Shown one piece after another: positions 44,384 through 53,122 of a stretch of 64,000 nt of DNA. The DNA is from RPQJ01 sp963732375 (GTDB taxonomy: Bacteria > Pseudomonadota > Gammaproteobacteria > Steroidobacterales > Steroidobacteraceae): contig CAVSZE010000002.1 of NCBI GenBank assembly GCA_963732375.1, positions 434,001-498,000 of the forward strand. The letters run 5' to 3'. The notes under the pieces were generated by a model, which saw only the letters and a program-made list of their open reading frames with translations, was not told the DNA's origin and ran no database searches. The translations under genes and the position numbers were made by a program. How positions within the stretch are numbered: the stretch's first letter is position 1; the number at the start of each line of letters is the position of its first letter.

Positions 44384-46021
44384 ATGAAATTGAAACACGC
44401 ATTGACAGGACTGATGGCCGGCGGGGCCATCGTGCTGGGTGCGGCAACGCCCGCACTCGCGCAAACCGCAACCAAGCAGCCGAACATCGTCGTGATCATG
44501 GGCGACGACATAGGCATGTGGAACATCGGGGCGTATCACCGCGGCATGATGGCCGGCCGGACACCGAACATCGACAAGATTGCCAAGGAAGGCATGCTGT
44601 TCACTGACTACTATGCCGAAGCAAGCTGCACGGCGGGTCGGGCGAATTTCATCACCGGCGAGCTGCCGATCCGCACTGGCTTGACCACGGTCGGCCAGGC
44701 CGGCGCGTCGGTTGGCCTCCCGGCGGAAGCGGTGACGATTGCCACGGTGCTGAAGTCGATGGGCTACGCCACCGGCCAGTTTGGCAAGAATCACCTTGGT
44801 GACAAGAATGAGTATCTGCCGACCGTCCACGGCTTCGATGAGTACTTCGGCTACCTGTATCACCTCGATGCCATGGAAGACCCGGCGCATCCCAATTATC
44901 CGCAGAACCTCCTGAATGTCGTCGGTCCGCGCAACATGGTGCACAGCTGGGCCACCAACACGGATGACCCGACCGTCATGCCGCGTTGGGGCAAGATCGG
45001 CAAGCAGAAGATCGAGGATGCCGGCACGCTCTATCCTAAGCGCATGGAAACGGTGGACGACGAGATTCGCGATTTCGCACTCCAGTTCATTGAGAAAGCC
45101 AAGAGAGACGGCAAGCCGTTCTTCGTCTGGCTGAACCCGACGCGCATGCACATCGTCACGCATCTTTCGCCGAAATATGAGGCGTTGCGCAACGCAGAGA
45201 ACGGCTGGTCGGAGGAAGAAGCCGGCATGGCCCAGTTCGACGACGACATCGGCCTGGTAATGAAGAAGCTGAAGGACCTGGGCGTGGACGACAACACGAT
45301 CGTCGTCGTCACCACCGACAATGGTACCGAGGTCTTTACCTGGCCCGATGGCGGCCAGACGCCGTTTGCACAATCAAAAGGAACGGTTCTCGAGGGCGGC
45401 TTCCGGGTGCCTGCGATCCTGCGCTGGCCGGGGCACGTGCCGGCGGACTCGGTGCAGAACGGAATCTTCTCCGGTATGGACTGGTTGCCGACGTTCGCGG
45501 CGGCCGCCGGCAATTCAAACATCACCGAAGAGCTGCTGAAGGGCAAGACGATCGGCGACCGGACCTATAAGAACCACCTGGATGGCTACAACCAGATGGC
45601 GGCCATTACCGGCAAGGGTCCGTCAGCGCGGCACGAGATCTTCTACCTCGGCGAAAGCACGGTTGGCGCGGTGCGCATCGACGACTACAAGTTCCGCTTC
45701 ATCGACCAGCCCCAGGGCTGGCTCGGCGAGAAGACGCATCCCGACGTGCCGTACATCACCAACCTGCGGCTCGATCCGTTTGAACGCACCGGCTGGCCCA
45801 ACAACGGCACGAAAGATGGCGCGCAGCAGTATTTCGACTGGTTCAAGTATGAATTCTGGCGCTTCGTGTTCGTGCAGCAGTTGATGGGCAAGGAAATCCA
45901 GACCTTCCTCGATTACCCGCCGATGCAGCGGGGCGCGAGCTTCAACCTCGACGCCATCAAGGCGGAGATGGGAAAGAAGATGGCCGAAGCCGAAGCAGCG
46001 AGCAAAGGCCCGAGCCAGTAG
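44384..46021 (+). CDS. Exported arylsulfatase (type I sulfatase)
   Basis: The 545 residues carry a signal peptide (MKLKHALTGLMAGGAIVLGAATPALA). The sulfatase core starts with NIVVIMGDDIGMWNIGAYH, giving the metal-binding Asp pair. C82-T-A-G-R86 is the C-x-A/P-x-R motif whose Cys becomes formylglycine. TTDNGTEVF provides later metal ligands, and QFGKNHLGD is the usual G-K-x-H-x-G region. It should hydrolyse sulfate esters in the periplasm; the substrate is unknown. A maturation enzyme (FGE or anaerobic SME) must be encoded elsewhere. GGGGA precedes the ATG after a 207-base spacer, so it may have its own promoter. A terminator follows. Confidence 0.92.
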   Translation: MKLKHALTGLMAGGAIVLGAATPALAQTATKQPNIVVIMGDDIGMWNIGAYHRGMMAGRTPNIDKIAKEGMLFTDYYAEASCTAGRANFITGELPIRTGLTTVGQAGASVGLPAEAVTIATVLKSMGYATGQFGKNHLGDKNEYLPTVHGFDEYFGYLYHLDAMEDPAHPNYPQNLLNVVGPRNMVHSWATNTDDPTVMPRWGKIGKQKIEDAGTLYPKRMETVDDEIRDFALQFIEKAKRDGKPFFVWLNPTRMHIVTHLSPKYEALRNAENGWSEEEAGMAQFDDDIGLVMKKLKDLGVDDNTIVVVTTDNGTEVFTWPDGGQTPFAQSKGTVLEGGFRVPAILRWPGHVPADSVQNGIFSGMDWLPTFAAAAGNSNITEELLKGKTIGDRTYKNHLDGYNQMAAITGKGPSARHEIFYLGESTVGAVRIDDYKFRFIDQPQGWLGEKTHPDVPYITNLRLDPFERTGWPNNGTKDGAQQYFDWFKYEFWRFVFVQQLMGKEIQTFLDYPPMQRGASFNLDAIKAEMGKKMAEAEAASKGPSQ

Positions 46022-46040
46022 TATCATTGACCCCTGAAGG

Positions 46041-46069
46041 CGGGCGGCTCCGGGTGGGCCGCCCGTTTT
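46041..46069 (+). terminator. Intrinsic terminator of the arylsulfatase gene
   Basis: CGGGCGGC (46041-46048) pairs with GCCGCCCG (46058-46065), with a nine-base loop, then TTTTCTTTT. Confidence 0.9.
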
Positions 46070-46238
46070 CTTTTGACCCACGCGCGCATCTTCGATGGCC
46101 GCTGTCGAGTTCTGGAACGACTGCTTGGTAGGACCCTGAGCGGCAGGTCGGGGTCGTTTCTCCCCGTACACCGTCCGCTTTCAGCGCCCCCAGCGGCGCC
46201 CCTCCTTGCCCCGCCATCCGGCACGCGGTATATTCGTA

Positions 46239-46254
46239 TGTGCCAATTGGCACA
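46239..46254. promoter_or_regulatory. Perfect palindromic operator of the Xre-RES module
   Basis: TGTGCCAA-TTGGCACA is a perfect 16-base palindrome ending six bases before the antitoxin ATG. A -10-like TATATT overlaps its left side (46229-46234). Autorepression by the Xre-type antitoxin is expected. Confidence 0.72.
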
Positions 46255-46260
46255 CCGACA

Positions 46261-46674
46261 ATGAACACCACCCTCACCCGCCCCACCCCGCAAGCCCGAC
46301 CCGTCACCGCCTTCGACCGTAACCGCGTCGATTCGGTAGCGCTCAAGGCGTTCTTCAATCTGGCAGCCGAATGGGGACTCACCCCGGCCGACCAGCTCAC
46401 TCTGCTCGGCCAGCCCAGCCGCCGCACCTTCTACCGCTGGCGTGCCGGAGAAGTCGCAGGCCTTCCCGCCGACACGCTCGAGCGCATCAGCGTCCTGCTC
46501 GGCATCTACAAGGCACTCGCCATCCTGCTGCCGATCAAAGAGCGGGCGAACGCCTGGGTGAAGCGCGACAACATCGCCTTCGGCGGCCGCTCGGCGCTGG
46601 ACGTCATGCGACAGGGTCGCGTCGACGACCTCTACCAGGTGCGCCGTCACCTGGACGCCTGGCGTGGCGGTTAA
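46261..46674 (+). CDS. Xre/MbcA/ParS-type antitoxin
   Basis: The 137 residues contain an Xre-like helix-turn-helix N-terminal region (LKAFFNLAAEWGLTPADQLTLLGQPSRRTFYRWRAGEV) and the C-terminal toxin-binding region formerly DUF2384 (GRSALDVMRQGRVDDLYQVRRHLDAWRGG). It is the partner of the RES toxin that begins 11 bases before its stop. ATG 46261 directly follows the operator; an upstream GTG would place the operator inside the gene. Confidence 0.9.
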   Translation: MNTTLTRPTPQARPVTAFDRNRVDSVALKAFFNLAAEWGLTPADQLTLLGQPSRRTFYRWRAGEVAGLPADTLERISVLLGIYKALAILLPIKERANAWVKRDNIAFGGRSALDVMRQGRVDDLYQVRRHLDAWRGG

Positions 46675-47359
46675 GACCCGCGTCCGCCGCGACCTCACGG
46701 GCCGGCGCCAGTACCGCATCATTCCTTCTCGCTTCCCGCCGATCGAGATCTTCGAAACGCTCGTGGACGCCGACGATTTGGCAATCCTCTACGCGATCGA
46801 GGGCCTGACCAACGATCGGCTGCGCGCCGCAGCCGGCGACCTCTACCGCGTGCCGAAGGAAGACTGGGTCACCGGCCCCGGGGCCACGGTGGTGATGGCG
46901 GCCTTTACGCACCTCGGTCGCCCGGCGCGATTCAGCGACGGAACGCACGGCGCCTACTACGCCGCGCTCGACGAAGACACGGCCGTCGCCGAGACGGTCT
47001 TCCACACCGCACGCTTCCTGCGCGAGACTGCGGAACCCCCGATCGAGGTCGAGCGCCGCTGCTACGTCGGCAAAGCACTGCAGCCGCTGGACGACCTCCG
47101 CGGTCGCGCCTGGACCACGATGCGGGATCCCGACATCAGCACCTATCCTGCCTGCCAGGCATTCGCCGCCGAACGCCGCGCCGCGGGCTCCTGGGGATTG
47201 AACTACCTGAGTGCCCGACGCGATGGCGGCGAGTGCATCGCCGCCTTCCGCACGCGCACCGTCTCACTTCCCGTCCAGGGCAAACACTTCCGCTACCGCT
47301 GGGACGGCACCCGCATCGACCGGGTCATCACGGTGAGTGAGGTTCGCGAACTCAACTGA
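46664..47359 (+). CDS. RES-domain toxin
   Basis: The 231 residues match RES-domain toxins, which deplete NAD+ (NAD+ phosphorolysis or hydrolysis) when not held by the Xre antitoxin. The conserved Arg, Glu and Ser region is visible: PARFSDGTHGAYYAALDEDTAVAETVFH, where RFS and the later ETVFH Glu are typical active-site elements. The start GTG 46664 overlaps the antitoxin gene by 11 bases. Confidence 0.9.
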   Translation: MAVKTRVRRDLTGRRQYRIIPSRFPPIEIFETLVDADDLAILYAIEGLTNDRLRAAAGDLYRVPKEDWVTGPGATVVMAAFTHLGRPARFSDGTHGAYYAALDEDTAVAETVFHTARFLRETAEPPIEVERRCYVGKALQPLDDLRGRAWTTMRDPDISTYPACQAFAAERRAAGSWGLNYLSARRDGGECIAAFRTRTVSLPVQGKHFRYRWDGTRIDRVITVSEVRELN

Positions 47360-47658
47360 CATTCGCCAGCGGACGACACAGCGCCCACGCGCGGCTCCGA
47401 GGCAGTGAACTGATTTTGTCACATGATCCATCGCGCGCCGGCGCTGGCGAACACTTCGACGGTATGTCCTGGAAGGCGAAAGTTAAGTGAGAGTCGCGCG
47501 GCCAGAAGAATTTTCCCGCAAAGGACAAGAGCCGCCGTCGGCTATAGCATGCTTGTCAGCGTCAGGACACTGGCGCGAGCAGGCGTCAGCCTGCGTCTGC
47601 CATAGTCCGGAACGTGCTTCTCTCGAGGCAGCCGGGCGTCCCCCCGAGGAGCCGAAAG
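47360..47658. other. Spacer between RES toxin and alpha/beta hydrolase
   Basis: No gene or strong signal is visible in these 299 bases apart from the ribosome-binding site GAGGAG at 47646-47651 of the next gene. Confidence 0.4.
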
Positions 47659-48540
47659 ATGGATCGTCAGGACGTTGCATTTGATTCTCAGGGCCAGCGT
47701 TGCGCCGCCTGGTTCTATCCGTCGAGTGTCCAGGGTCGGCGTCCATGTGTCGTGCTGGCCCACGGACTGGCCGCGATCAAGGAAATGCGCCTCGACGCCT
47801 TCGCCGAGCAGTTTGTCCAGGCGGGGTACCATGCTCTGGTCTTCGACTATCGGCACTTTGGCGATAGTGAGGGCGAGCCGCGCCAGTTGCTCGACATCAA
47901 GGAGCAGCACCAGGACTGGCATGCCGCCATTGCATATGCCCGGACGCGTCCGGAGGTTGATCCGAAGAAGGTCGTACTGTGGGGTACTTCGCTCAGCGGT
48001 GGCCACGTGGTCGCCGTCGCCGCCAAGGATCGTCAGGTTGCCGCCGTGATCTCCCAGGTGCCGCACATGCTGGGCCTGACTTCGGGCCTGGCCGGCGGCC
48101 CACTCGTCGGTATGCGCCTGACGTTCCACGGCCTGGTCGATCTACTCGGAAATCTGTTCAGGCGTTCCCCCCACTATGTTGATGCCGCTGGCGAGCCCGG
48201 TCGGCTGGCAGTCATGACCGCTCCTGGCGCATATGAAGGCTATTTACGACTGGTCCCCAGGGGCAAAGCGTTCGATCAGCGGCTTGCCGCGCGGTTCGTA
48301 CTTGCGGCCATGCGCTACTCCCCAGGCAGACAACTGCGCCACCTGACGATGCCCGTGCTTCTGCAGGTCGCAATGAATGACCTGACCACTCCCGCATCCG
48401 GCGCGCTGAAGTCCAGCCGCGGCGCCAGGACCGTCACTGTCAAAACGCATGCGGCGGATCATTTCGACGCCTATGTCGAACCGCTGTTCAGCACATTCAT
48501 TGCCGAGCAACTGACCTTCCTGCATCGGCTGCTCCCCTGA
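47659..48540 (+). CDS. Alpha/beta hydrolase, dienelactone hydrolase-like
   Basis: The 293 residues have the oxyanion region VLAHGLAAIKEMRLDAFAEQF, FDYRHFGDSEG, nucleophile Ser111 in WGTSLSGGH, a possible Asp in MNDLTTPA and His in THAADHFDAY. This is the layout of cytosolic alpha/beta hydrolases that include esterases and S15/DLH-like members. ATG 47659 has GAGGAG seven bases upstream. No substrate can be named. Confidence 0.85.
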   Translation: MDRQDVAFDSQGQRCAAWFYPSSVQGRRPCVVLAHGLAAIKEMRLDAFAEQFVQAGYHALVFDYRHFGDSEGEPRQLLDIKEQHQDWHAAIAYARTRPEVDPKKVVLWGTSLSGGHVVAVAAKDRQVAAVISQVPHMLGLTSGLAGGPLVGMRLTFHGLVDLLGNLFRRSPHYVDAAGEPGRLAVMTAPGAYEGYLRLVPRGKAFDQRLAARFVLAAMRYSPGRQLRHLTMPVLLQVAMNDLTTPASGALKSSRGARTVTVKTHAADHFDAYVEPLFSTFIAEQLTFLHRLLP

Positions 48541-48609
48541 TTCCCGGCCATCGAGCACGTCGCGACCGAAGCAGCCAGAAAACGGTGAAAAGCGACCCGT
48601 TCCGGTCCT

Positions 48610-48864
48610 TTAGCTCGCGCGCTTCAATTCTTCGCGCAGTACCCGCCGAATCGTCTTCTCGAGCGGTTCGTCCACCCGTCGCATGTGTTCGCGCAGAGCC
48701 GCATTGATCAGGGACTGATAGTTGCCGCCGCCCGCCGACTCGACCTTTGACTTGAACCATTCAACGATGTCGTCATCAAGACGAATCGTAATCCGTGTCT
48801 TGCCTGTCGGCACCGATACAGCTGGGCCGCGCTTCGCTTTGGAGAAATCGTATTCCTTGCGCAT
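48610..48864 (-). CDS. brnA: BrnA-type antitoxin
   Basis: The 84 residues MRKEYDFSKAKRGPAVSVPTGKTRITIRLDDDIVEWFKSKVESAGGGNYQSLINAALREHM are a typical BrnA: an N-terminal tail and a ribbon-helix-helix domain (TRITIRLDDDIVEWF) that binds DNA. It is the second gene of the pair; its ATG overlaps the toxin stop by one base (TAATG). Confidence 0.93.
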   Translation of the reverse strand: MRKEYDFSKAKRGPAVSVPTGKTRITIRLDDDIVEWFKSKVESAGGGNYQSLINAALREHMRRVDEPLEKTIRRVLREELKRAS

Positions 48865-49133
48865 TACTGGTTCTCGTATACCCGCCGTTCGTTACGGCTG
48901 GCTTTGCGTGAAGAGGTGATCCGCGTGCGACGTCCCCTGGGCGTAAAGACGGTCACCAGCACGCGGCCGATTGGGTCCGAGCCCAGGCTGACGAAGCGTT
49001 GTTCGCCGCTGGCGTCTGGATCAGCCATGGTCAGTGCACGAGGATCCTCGAGTGCCAAGGCAGCATCCGCAAACGAGACCCGGTGCTTGCGCAGGTTGAC
49101 CTTCGCCTTGGCCGGGTCCCACTCGTACTCCAT
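48864..49133 (-). CDS. brnT: BrnT-type toxin
   Basis: The 89 residues begin MEYEWDPAKAKVNLRKHRVSFADAALALEDP, the hallmark of BrnT ribonuclease toxins (RelE-like fold). The C-terminal RRTRITSSRKASRNERRVYENQ is also typical. Toxin-first order is standard for brnTA. A promoter with a repeated TGTAC motif lies directly upstream. Confidence 0.93.
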   Translation of the reverse strand: MEYEWDPAKAKVNLRKHRVSFADAALALEDPRALTMADPDASGEQRFVSLGSDPIGRVLVTVFTPRGRRTRITSSRKASRNERRVYENQ

Positions 49134-49139
49134 CAGACG

Positions 49140-49167
49140 AGTATGTACGAATGTACACAGCCGTCAA
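49140..49167 (-). promoter_or_regulatory. brnTA promoter with internal TGTAC repeats
   Basis: On the minus strand a -35-like TTGACG (49167-49162) and a -10-like CATACT (49145-49140) are spaced by 16 bases. The spacer holds TGTAC-GAA-TGTAC (49144-49156 on the plus strand), a likely BrnA operator. Confidence 0.55.
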
Positions 49168-49399
49168 GCGAACAAATTCGCGATGACCGTCCGGAAGTAG
49201 CCGTTTTGCGCCATTCGCCCACATCCGCTCTTGTTGATCTTACCCTTTCGCGATCGTCCGCCCGGAATCCCCGCCCGGACAGCAGACCGTCAACAGTGAA
49301 AAAAACCCAATGCAGTATTGCGGCCTCGAGGGCATTGACCGCGGCGGAGCGTCGGCGATACTTCGACCCCTGCACCGAACCACGTCGCGAGCACCGCTC

Positions 49400-50440
49400 A
49401 TGAGAACGTTCCTTCTTGTCGCCGCGACGCTCCTCGCCGCGGCGTTCACGCCCGCCGAGGCCGCGCCGCGCTGGTCCATCGTCGTGCACGGTGGTGCCGG
49501 CGTGATCGAGCGCAAGGACCTCACCCCTGAGCAGGACACCGCGTATCGGGCCGCCATGGCGCGCGCCACCGAGACGGGCGCCGCCGTACTCAAGGCGGGC
49601 GGCTCCGCGCTCGATGCCGTGGAAGCGACCATCGTCCTGATGGAGGACGACCCGCTCTTCAACGCCGGACGCGGCGCGGTATTCACGGCGTCCGGGCGCA
49701 ACGAGCTCGACGCCGCGATCATGAACGGCCAGTCGCTCGAAGCCGGAGCCGTCGCCGGGGTCACCCGTACACGTCATCCGATTTCGCTCGCGCGTCGCGT
49801 GATGGAGAAGTCGCCGCACGTGATGCTGATCAGTGCCGGCGCGGACGAGTTTTCGCGGCAGCAGGGTCTCGAACAGGTTGAGCCCGGCTGGTTCTACACC
49901 GAGCGGCGCTGGCGCGCGCTCGAGAAGTTCCTGACCGGGAAAGGCCTGCCCGTCCCGCCGAAGCCACCGGGCATCCCCGCCGAGCCCCCGGCCGACGGTC
50001 CCGCACACGATGAAGGCAAGAAAGGGACGGTCGGCGTCGTTGCGCTCGACGCGCACGGCAACCTCGCCGCCGGCACTTCGACCGGCGGCACGACCGGCAA
50101 GCGGTGGGGTCGCGTCGGTGATTCCCCAATCATCGGCGCCGGCACCTACGCATCGAACGCCTCCTGTGCCGTGTCGGCCACCGGCTCCGGTGAATACTTT
50201 ATTCGGCTGACCATCGCCCGCGAGATCTGCGCCTTGGTCGAGTTGAAGGGAATGCGGCTGCAAGCAGCCGCCGACGAAATGATCCAGAAGAGGCTCACCG
50301 CCCTCGGCGGCGACGGCGGCGTCATCGCGCTGACCGCCGACGGTGAGGCAGCCTGGAGCTTCAACACCTCCGGCATGTATCGCGCCGGCCTCGCGGACGG
50401 TCAGCCGCTCAGGGTAAGCATCTACAAGGACGACCCGTAG
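49400..50440 (+). CDS. Exported isoaspartyl peptidase/L-asparaginase
   Basis: The 346 residues have a signal peptide (MRTFLLVAATLLAAAFTPAEA), then the Ntn-hydrolase of the asparaginase 2 family: WSIVVHGGAGVI, GRGAVFTASGRNELDAAIMNG, and the autocleavage site GKKGTVGVVALD, where Thr of GTVGVV becomes the N-terminal nucleophile. GTSTGGTTGKRWGRVGDSPIIGAGTYA is conserved. It removes isoaspartyl dipeptides or asparagine in the periplasm. ATG 49400 is preferred over an upstream ATG because it starts the signal peptide. Confidence 0.92.
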   Translation: MRTFLLVAATLLAAAFTPAEAAPRWSIVVHGGAGVIERKDLTPEQDTAYRAAMARATETGAAVLKAGGSALDAVEATIVLMEDDPLFNAGRGAVFTASGRNELDAAIMNGQSLEAGAVAGVTRTRHPISLARRVMEKSPHVMLISAGADEFSRQQGLEQVEPGWFYTERRWRALEKFLTGKGLPVPPKPPGIPAEPPADGPAHDEGKKGTVGVVALDAHGNLAAGTSTGGTTGKRWGRVGDSPIIGAGTYASNASCAVSATGSGEYFIRLTIAREICALVELKGMRLQAAADEMIQKRLTALGGDGGVIALTADGEAAWSFNTSGMYRAGLADGQPLRVSIYKDDP

Positions 50441-50477
50441 CCGGCGTCAGCTCGGGCGGGATCGCAACGCGCCTCGC

Positions 50478-50620
50478 CGGGGAGTGTTGTCGTAATACCG
50501 ACCGGGCACTCCCCGAAAGCAGACATGCGAGGACCGAGATCGACCCGGAGCGGAAGTTCGCTGCTTAGAAGAGCAGACTCTCAAGGTCTGAATGCACCGG
50601 CCGCCGAAGGCGGTCCGGTG
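50478..50620. other. Hairpin-rich spacer downstream of the isoaspartyl peptidase
   Basis: CGGGGAGTG (50478-50486) pairs perfectly with CACTCCCCG (50507-50515). A second hairpin is CACCGG-CCGCC (50595-50605) with GGCGG-T-CCGGTG (50609-50620). Neither has a T run. They may end the convergent transcripts; nothing else is visible between 50441 and 50636. Confidence 0.5.
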
Positions 50621-50636
50621 GCATGACGGGTCAGAC

Positions 50637-50975
50637 TCACACCCTCCTCTTACCCAGGAACATTTCCTTCATGTCGCCACTGGTCAGCCAACTCAACACG
50701 CAAAGGTAGGTGGTAAGGAACAGGCTGCCGCCAAGAAAGGTCAAAAGGCCGAGTACCAGTCCGGCGATCGAGAATTCGTGCCGCCATGCAACCCAGAGCG
50801 CGGAGAGCGTCAGCATGAACATGAAATCGAGGTTGAACTGGCCGGGCCAGCCCATTGCGGCCATGTCTCCGAAGAAGACGTTGAACAGACCCATACCGTG
50901 GTTCGAAATCACGACGCCCGTATAGCCAACGAGGATTGCGCAGAAGGTGATCAGCAGGACACGAAAGGCAGTCAC
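50637..50975 (-). CDS. Small membrane protein, unknown function
   Basis: The 112 residues have about three membrane helices (FRVLLITFCAILVGYTGVVI; LDFMFMLTLSALWVAWRH; IAGLVLGLLTFLGGSLFLTTYLCVL). No family is recognised. It follows the enoyl-CoA hydratase on the same strand by 30 bases and may be in its operon. Confidence 0.7.
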   Translation of the reverse strand: MTAFRVLLITFCAILVGYTGVVISNHGMGLFNVFFGDMAAMGWPGQFNLDFMFMLTLSALWVAWRHEFSIAGLVLGLLTFLGGSLFLTTYLCVLSWLTSGDMKEMFLGKRRV

Positions 50976-51005
50976 GGTATTACGCCTCCATTGAGTGCAG
51001 GTTTC

Positions 51006-51848
51006 TCAGGATTGCTGTTCGGCTAACGGCCCCCAGACATGGTTGAAGCAACATCTTTCGATGGTTGGCGTTTGCATTCCAATTGCCAGCGCCGTCGCCA
51101 TGCGTCGCCTTGCCGATGCCGTGTGCGCCGATTTCAGGAATATTGTCTCCTCGCGAGCGAGTTCGTCCTCCAACCCGGCTTCGCCCATGCCGGCGGCACG
51201 TTTCGCCATGGCGACTGTCTCGGCTGGAAAGCCAGCGATGCGGAACGCCAGGTAATTCACGAAGAAGTCGATCTCGCCGGGTGGCAGCGCCCGATTGACG
51301 TAACCGTAGCGCTCGGCGACCTCGGCCGGGAAGTCACCGCAACCCAGGATGATTTCCAGCGCTCGGCCACGCCCCACCAGCCTCGGAAGGCGAACCGATC
51401 CGCCGGCGCCAGGAATGATTCCGACCCCGACCTCCGGCTGGCAGAGTACTCCTCTGCCGATCTCTGCAAACCGCATGTCACAAGCGAGCGCCAGCTCGCT
51501 GCCGCCGCCACGGCAACGACCCTGGATCTTGGCAATGGTCGCCTTCGGCATCGTCCGGAAACGATCCAGGACCGCATGTACCCAGCCGAGCCTCTCGTCA
51601 CGCGCAGGCGGCGTCTCGGGAAGCTGCGCAATGACGTTGATGTCGGCGTGGGCGATGAAGAACTCCGGATTGGCGCTCTGCAGCACCACGACTTTCACAG
51701 CTGCGTCGGCCTCGAGTTCGCGGCCGGCGCGATCGAGATCGGTGAGCATCGCTAGGTCCATGAGATTGAGTTCGCCATGATCGATCGTGACGAACGCGAC
51801 GCCCCTGTCAAGACTGACGCGCAGCGTCGCAAAGTTCTCGTAGACCAT
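51006..51848 (-). CDS. Enoyl-CoA hydratase/isomerase family protein
   Basis: A crotonase-fold protein of 280 residues. Oxyanion-hole segments are NPEFFIAHADINVI and QGRCRGGGSELALACDMRFA, followed by LCQPEVGVGIIPGAGGSVRLPRLVGRGRALEIIL. The usual catalytic Glu region (QPEVGVGIIPGAGG) is present. ATG 51848 is chosen because GGGAGA sits a few bases before it; the open frame reaches 51893. The precise acyl-CoA substrate is unknown. It is divergent from an AraC-type regulator, which probably controls it. Confidence 0.87.
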   Translation of the reverse strand: MVYENFATLRVSLDRGVAFVTIDHGELNLMDLAMLTDLDRAGRELEADAAVKVVVLQSANPEFFIAHADINVIAQLPETPPARDERLGWVHAVLDRFRTMPKATIAKIQGRCRGGGSELALACDMRFAEIGRGVLCQPEVGVGIIPGAGGSVRLPRLVGRGRALEIILGCGDFPAEVAERYGYVNRALPPGEIDFFVNYLAFRIAGFPAETVAMAKRAAGMGEAGLEDELAREETIFLKSAHTASARRRMATALAIGMQTPTIERCCFNHVWGPLAEQQS

Positions 51849-51995
51849 GGGCTCTCCCATTGCGAGGTGCGGCCAACGTCCCTCGAAGGCCATGACAATC
51901 TGTCGATAGCGACATTGTGGAGGGCTGATACGTTTTCTCTGTGACGGGATGTCCGCATTTTTTGTATATTTCGATCATTTGCGACGAGGCAAGCA

Positions 51996-52868
51996 ATGAA
52001 GCCGCCGGTCTGGGTCAGAGTCCGTAAAGACGTGGGCACGCAGCCGCTGACCGAGGGGGCGATCGGTGGGGACGCCCCCCTCTATGTTGAGCGTTGGGTA
52101 TATCAAGCGACGAAAGTCGATATCTCCGGAGTCACGTGCCCCGTGCTGGTGACCCAACTCGGCGGCGCTCGCGTCAAGGAGGGGTACGACAGGCGCTGGC
52201 GCTCATCCACTCTCCCGAGCCAATCCATTCTTCTACCGGCCAATACCCCTACGAGCTGGCACTACAGTGGGCCGGTAGACGACGTGGCGTTCTATTTCCT
52301 CGATCCGAAGAACGGCGTTCAAGAACGCCTGAGCAGTCTCGCGTCCATGCGCGGGGAACCGATGCAGTTTGCTGATGCACTGGTCGCGGCCGCTGCGCGA
52401 CAGCTGGTCGATGAGTTGCACAACGGCAGGAGCGCCGACGAGAGTTTCATGGCTCGCCTAGCCGAACTGATGCTGGAGCAGGTCTTCCGGGTGTTGACGA
52501 CTTCGAACACGACCGGAATTCATCCGCAGCACGTCCACTTTTCACGCCTGCAAAGAGTGCTGCGCCACATCAACGCACACCTCACCGAGCCGCTGCCCAA
52601 CGCCGAATTGGCCGAGCTGGCGGGAGTCAGCGAGTCACATTTCCGGCGGATTTTCCTGGGCGCCGTGGGCATGCCCCCGCATCATTACCTCCGGAATCGC
52701 CGTCTGGCACAGGCTCGCAAGCTGCTGGTCATGTCGGACCTTCCGATTTCGATGATTTCCGATGAATGCGGTTTCTACAGCCAGAGCCATCTGACGAAGT
52801 GCTTTCAGACAACCCATGCGGTAGCCCCAGCGGCCTACCGAAGGCAGATGAAGCAAGGCAGTCCTTGA
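51996..52868 (+). CDS. AraC-family transcriptional regulator
   Basis: The 290 residues end with two HTH motifs of the AraC domain (LPNAELAELAGVSESHFRRIFLGAVGMPPHHYLRNRRLAQARKLL; ISMISDECGFYSQSHLTKCFQTTHAVAPAAYRR). The N-terminal half (about 170 residues) is a presumed effector or dimerisation domain without a clear cupin motif. ATG 51996 follows an AT-rich spacer of 147 bases shared with the divergent hydratase. Confidence 0.9.
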   Translation: MKPPVWVRVRKDVGTQPLTEGAIGGDAPLYVERWVYQATKVDISGVTCPVLVTQLGGARVKEGYDRRWRSSTLPSQSILLPANTPTSWHYSGPVDDVAFYFLDPKNGVQERLSSLASMRGEPMQFADALVAAAARQLVDELHNGRSADESFMARLAELMLEQVFRVLTTSNTTGIHPQHVHFSRLQRVLRHINAHLTEPLPNAELAELAGVSESHFRRIFLGAVGMPPHHYLRNRRLAQARKLLVMSDLPISMISDECGFYSQSHLTKCFQTTHAVAPAAYRRQMKQGSP

Positions 52869-52964
52869 CTCAATGGATCTCGACGGTGATATCGGATTCA
52901 TCGCACACGGACGGGATGTCCGCTTCCGGAGTCATTTGGCTGACGGAAGTGACCGACTGCTCAT

Positions 52965-53122
52965 GGCCGAGGCTGTGTGAAAACACGCACCACCCGCATG
53001 AGACGCATAATCCACTGTCAATTTCGCGGTCGTAGCTTCGATACTTTTCGATTTTGGTAGAACGAATCACAAAGCATGCAGCTGTCGTGAAATTGGCTTG
53101 GCGTTTTCACACAGCCTCGGCC
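52965..53122. mobile_element. MITE-like element with 16-bp terminal inverted repeats and GGCC flanks
   Basis: GAGGCTGTGTGAAAAC (52969-52984) is repeated perfectly inverted as GTTTTCACACAGCCTC (53103-53118). Both ends are bounded by GGCC (52965-52968 and 53119-53122), which can be read as a 4-bp target duplication or as part of a 20-bp repeat. The interior of about 120 bases has no gene and is AT-richer than the surroundings. The ends resemble DDE-transposase insertion-sequence termini in style. No transposase is present, so it would be non-autonomous. Confidence 0.82.

Noticed and set aside
50595..50620. CACCGG/CCGGTG hairpin as part of a tRNA or riboswitch
   Set aside because: No cloverleaf, no CCA or T-loop sequence, and no known riboswitch core in the neighbourhood.
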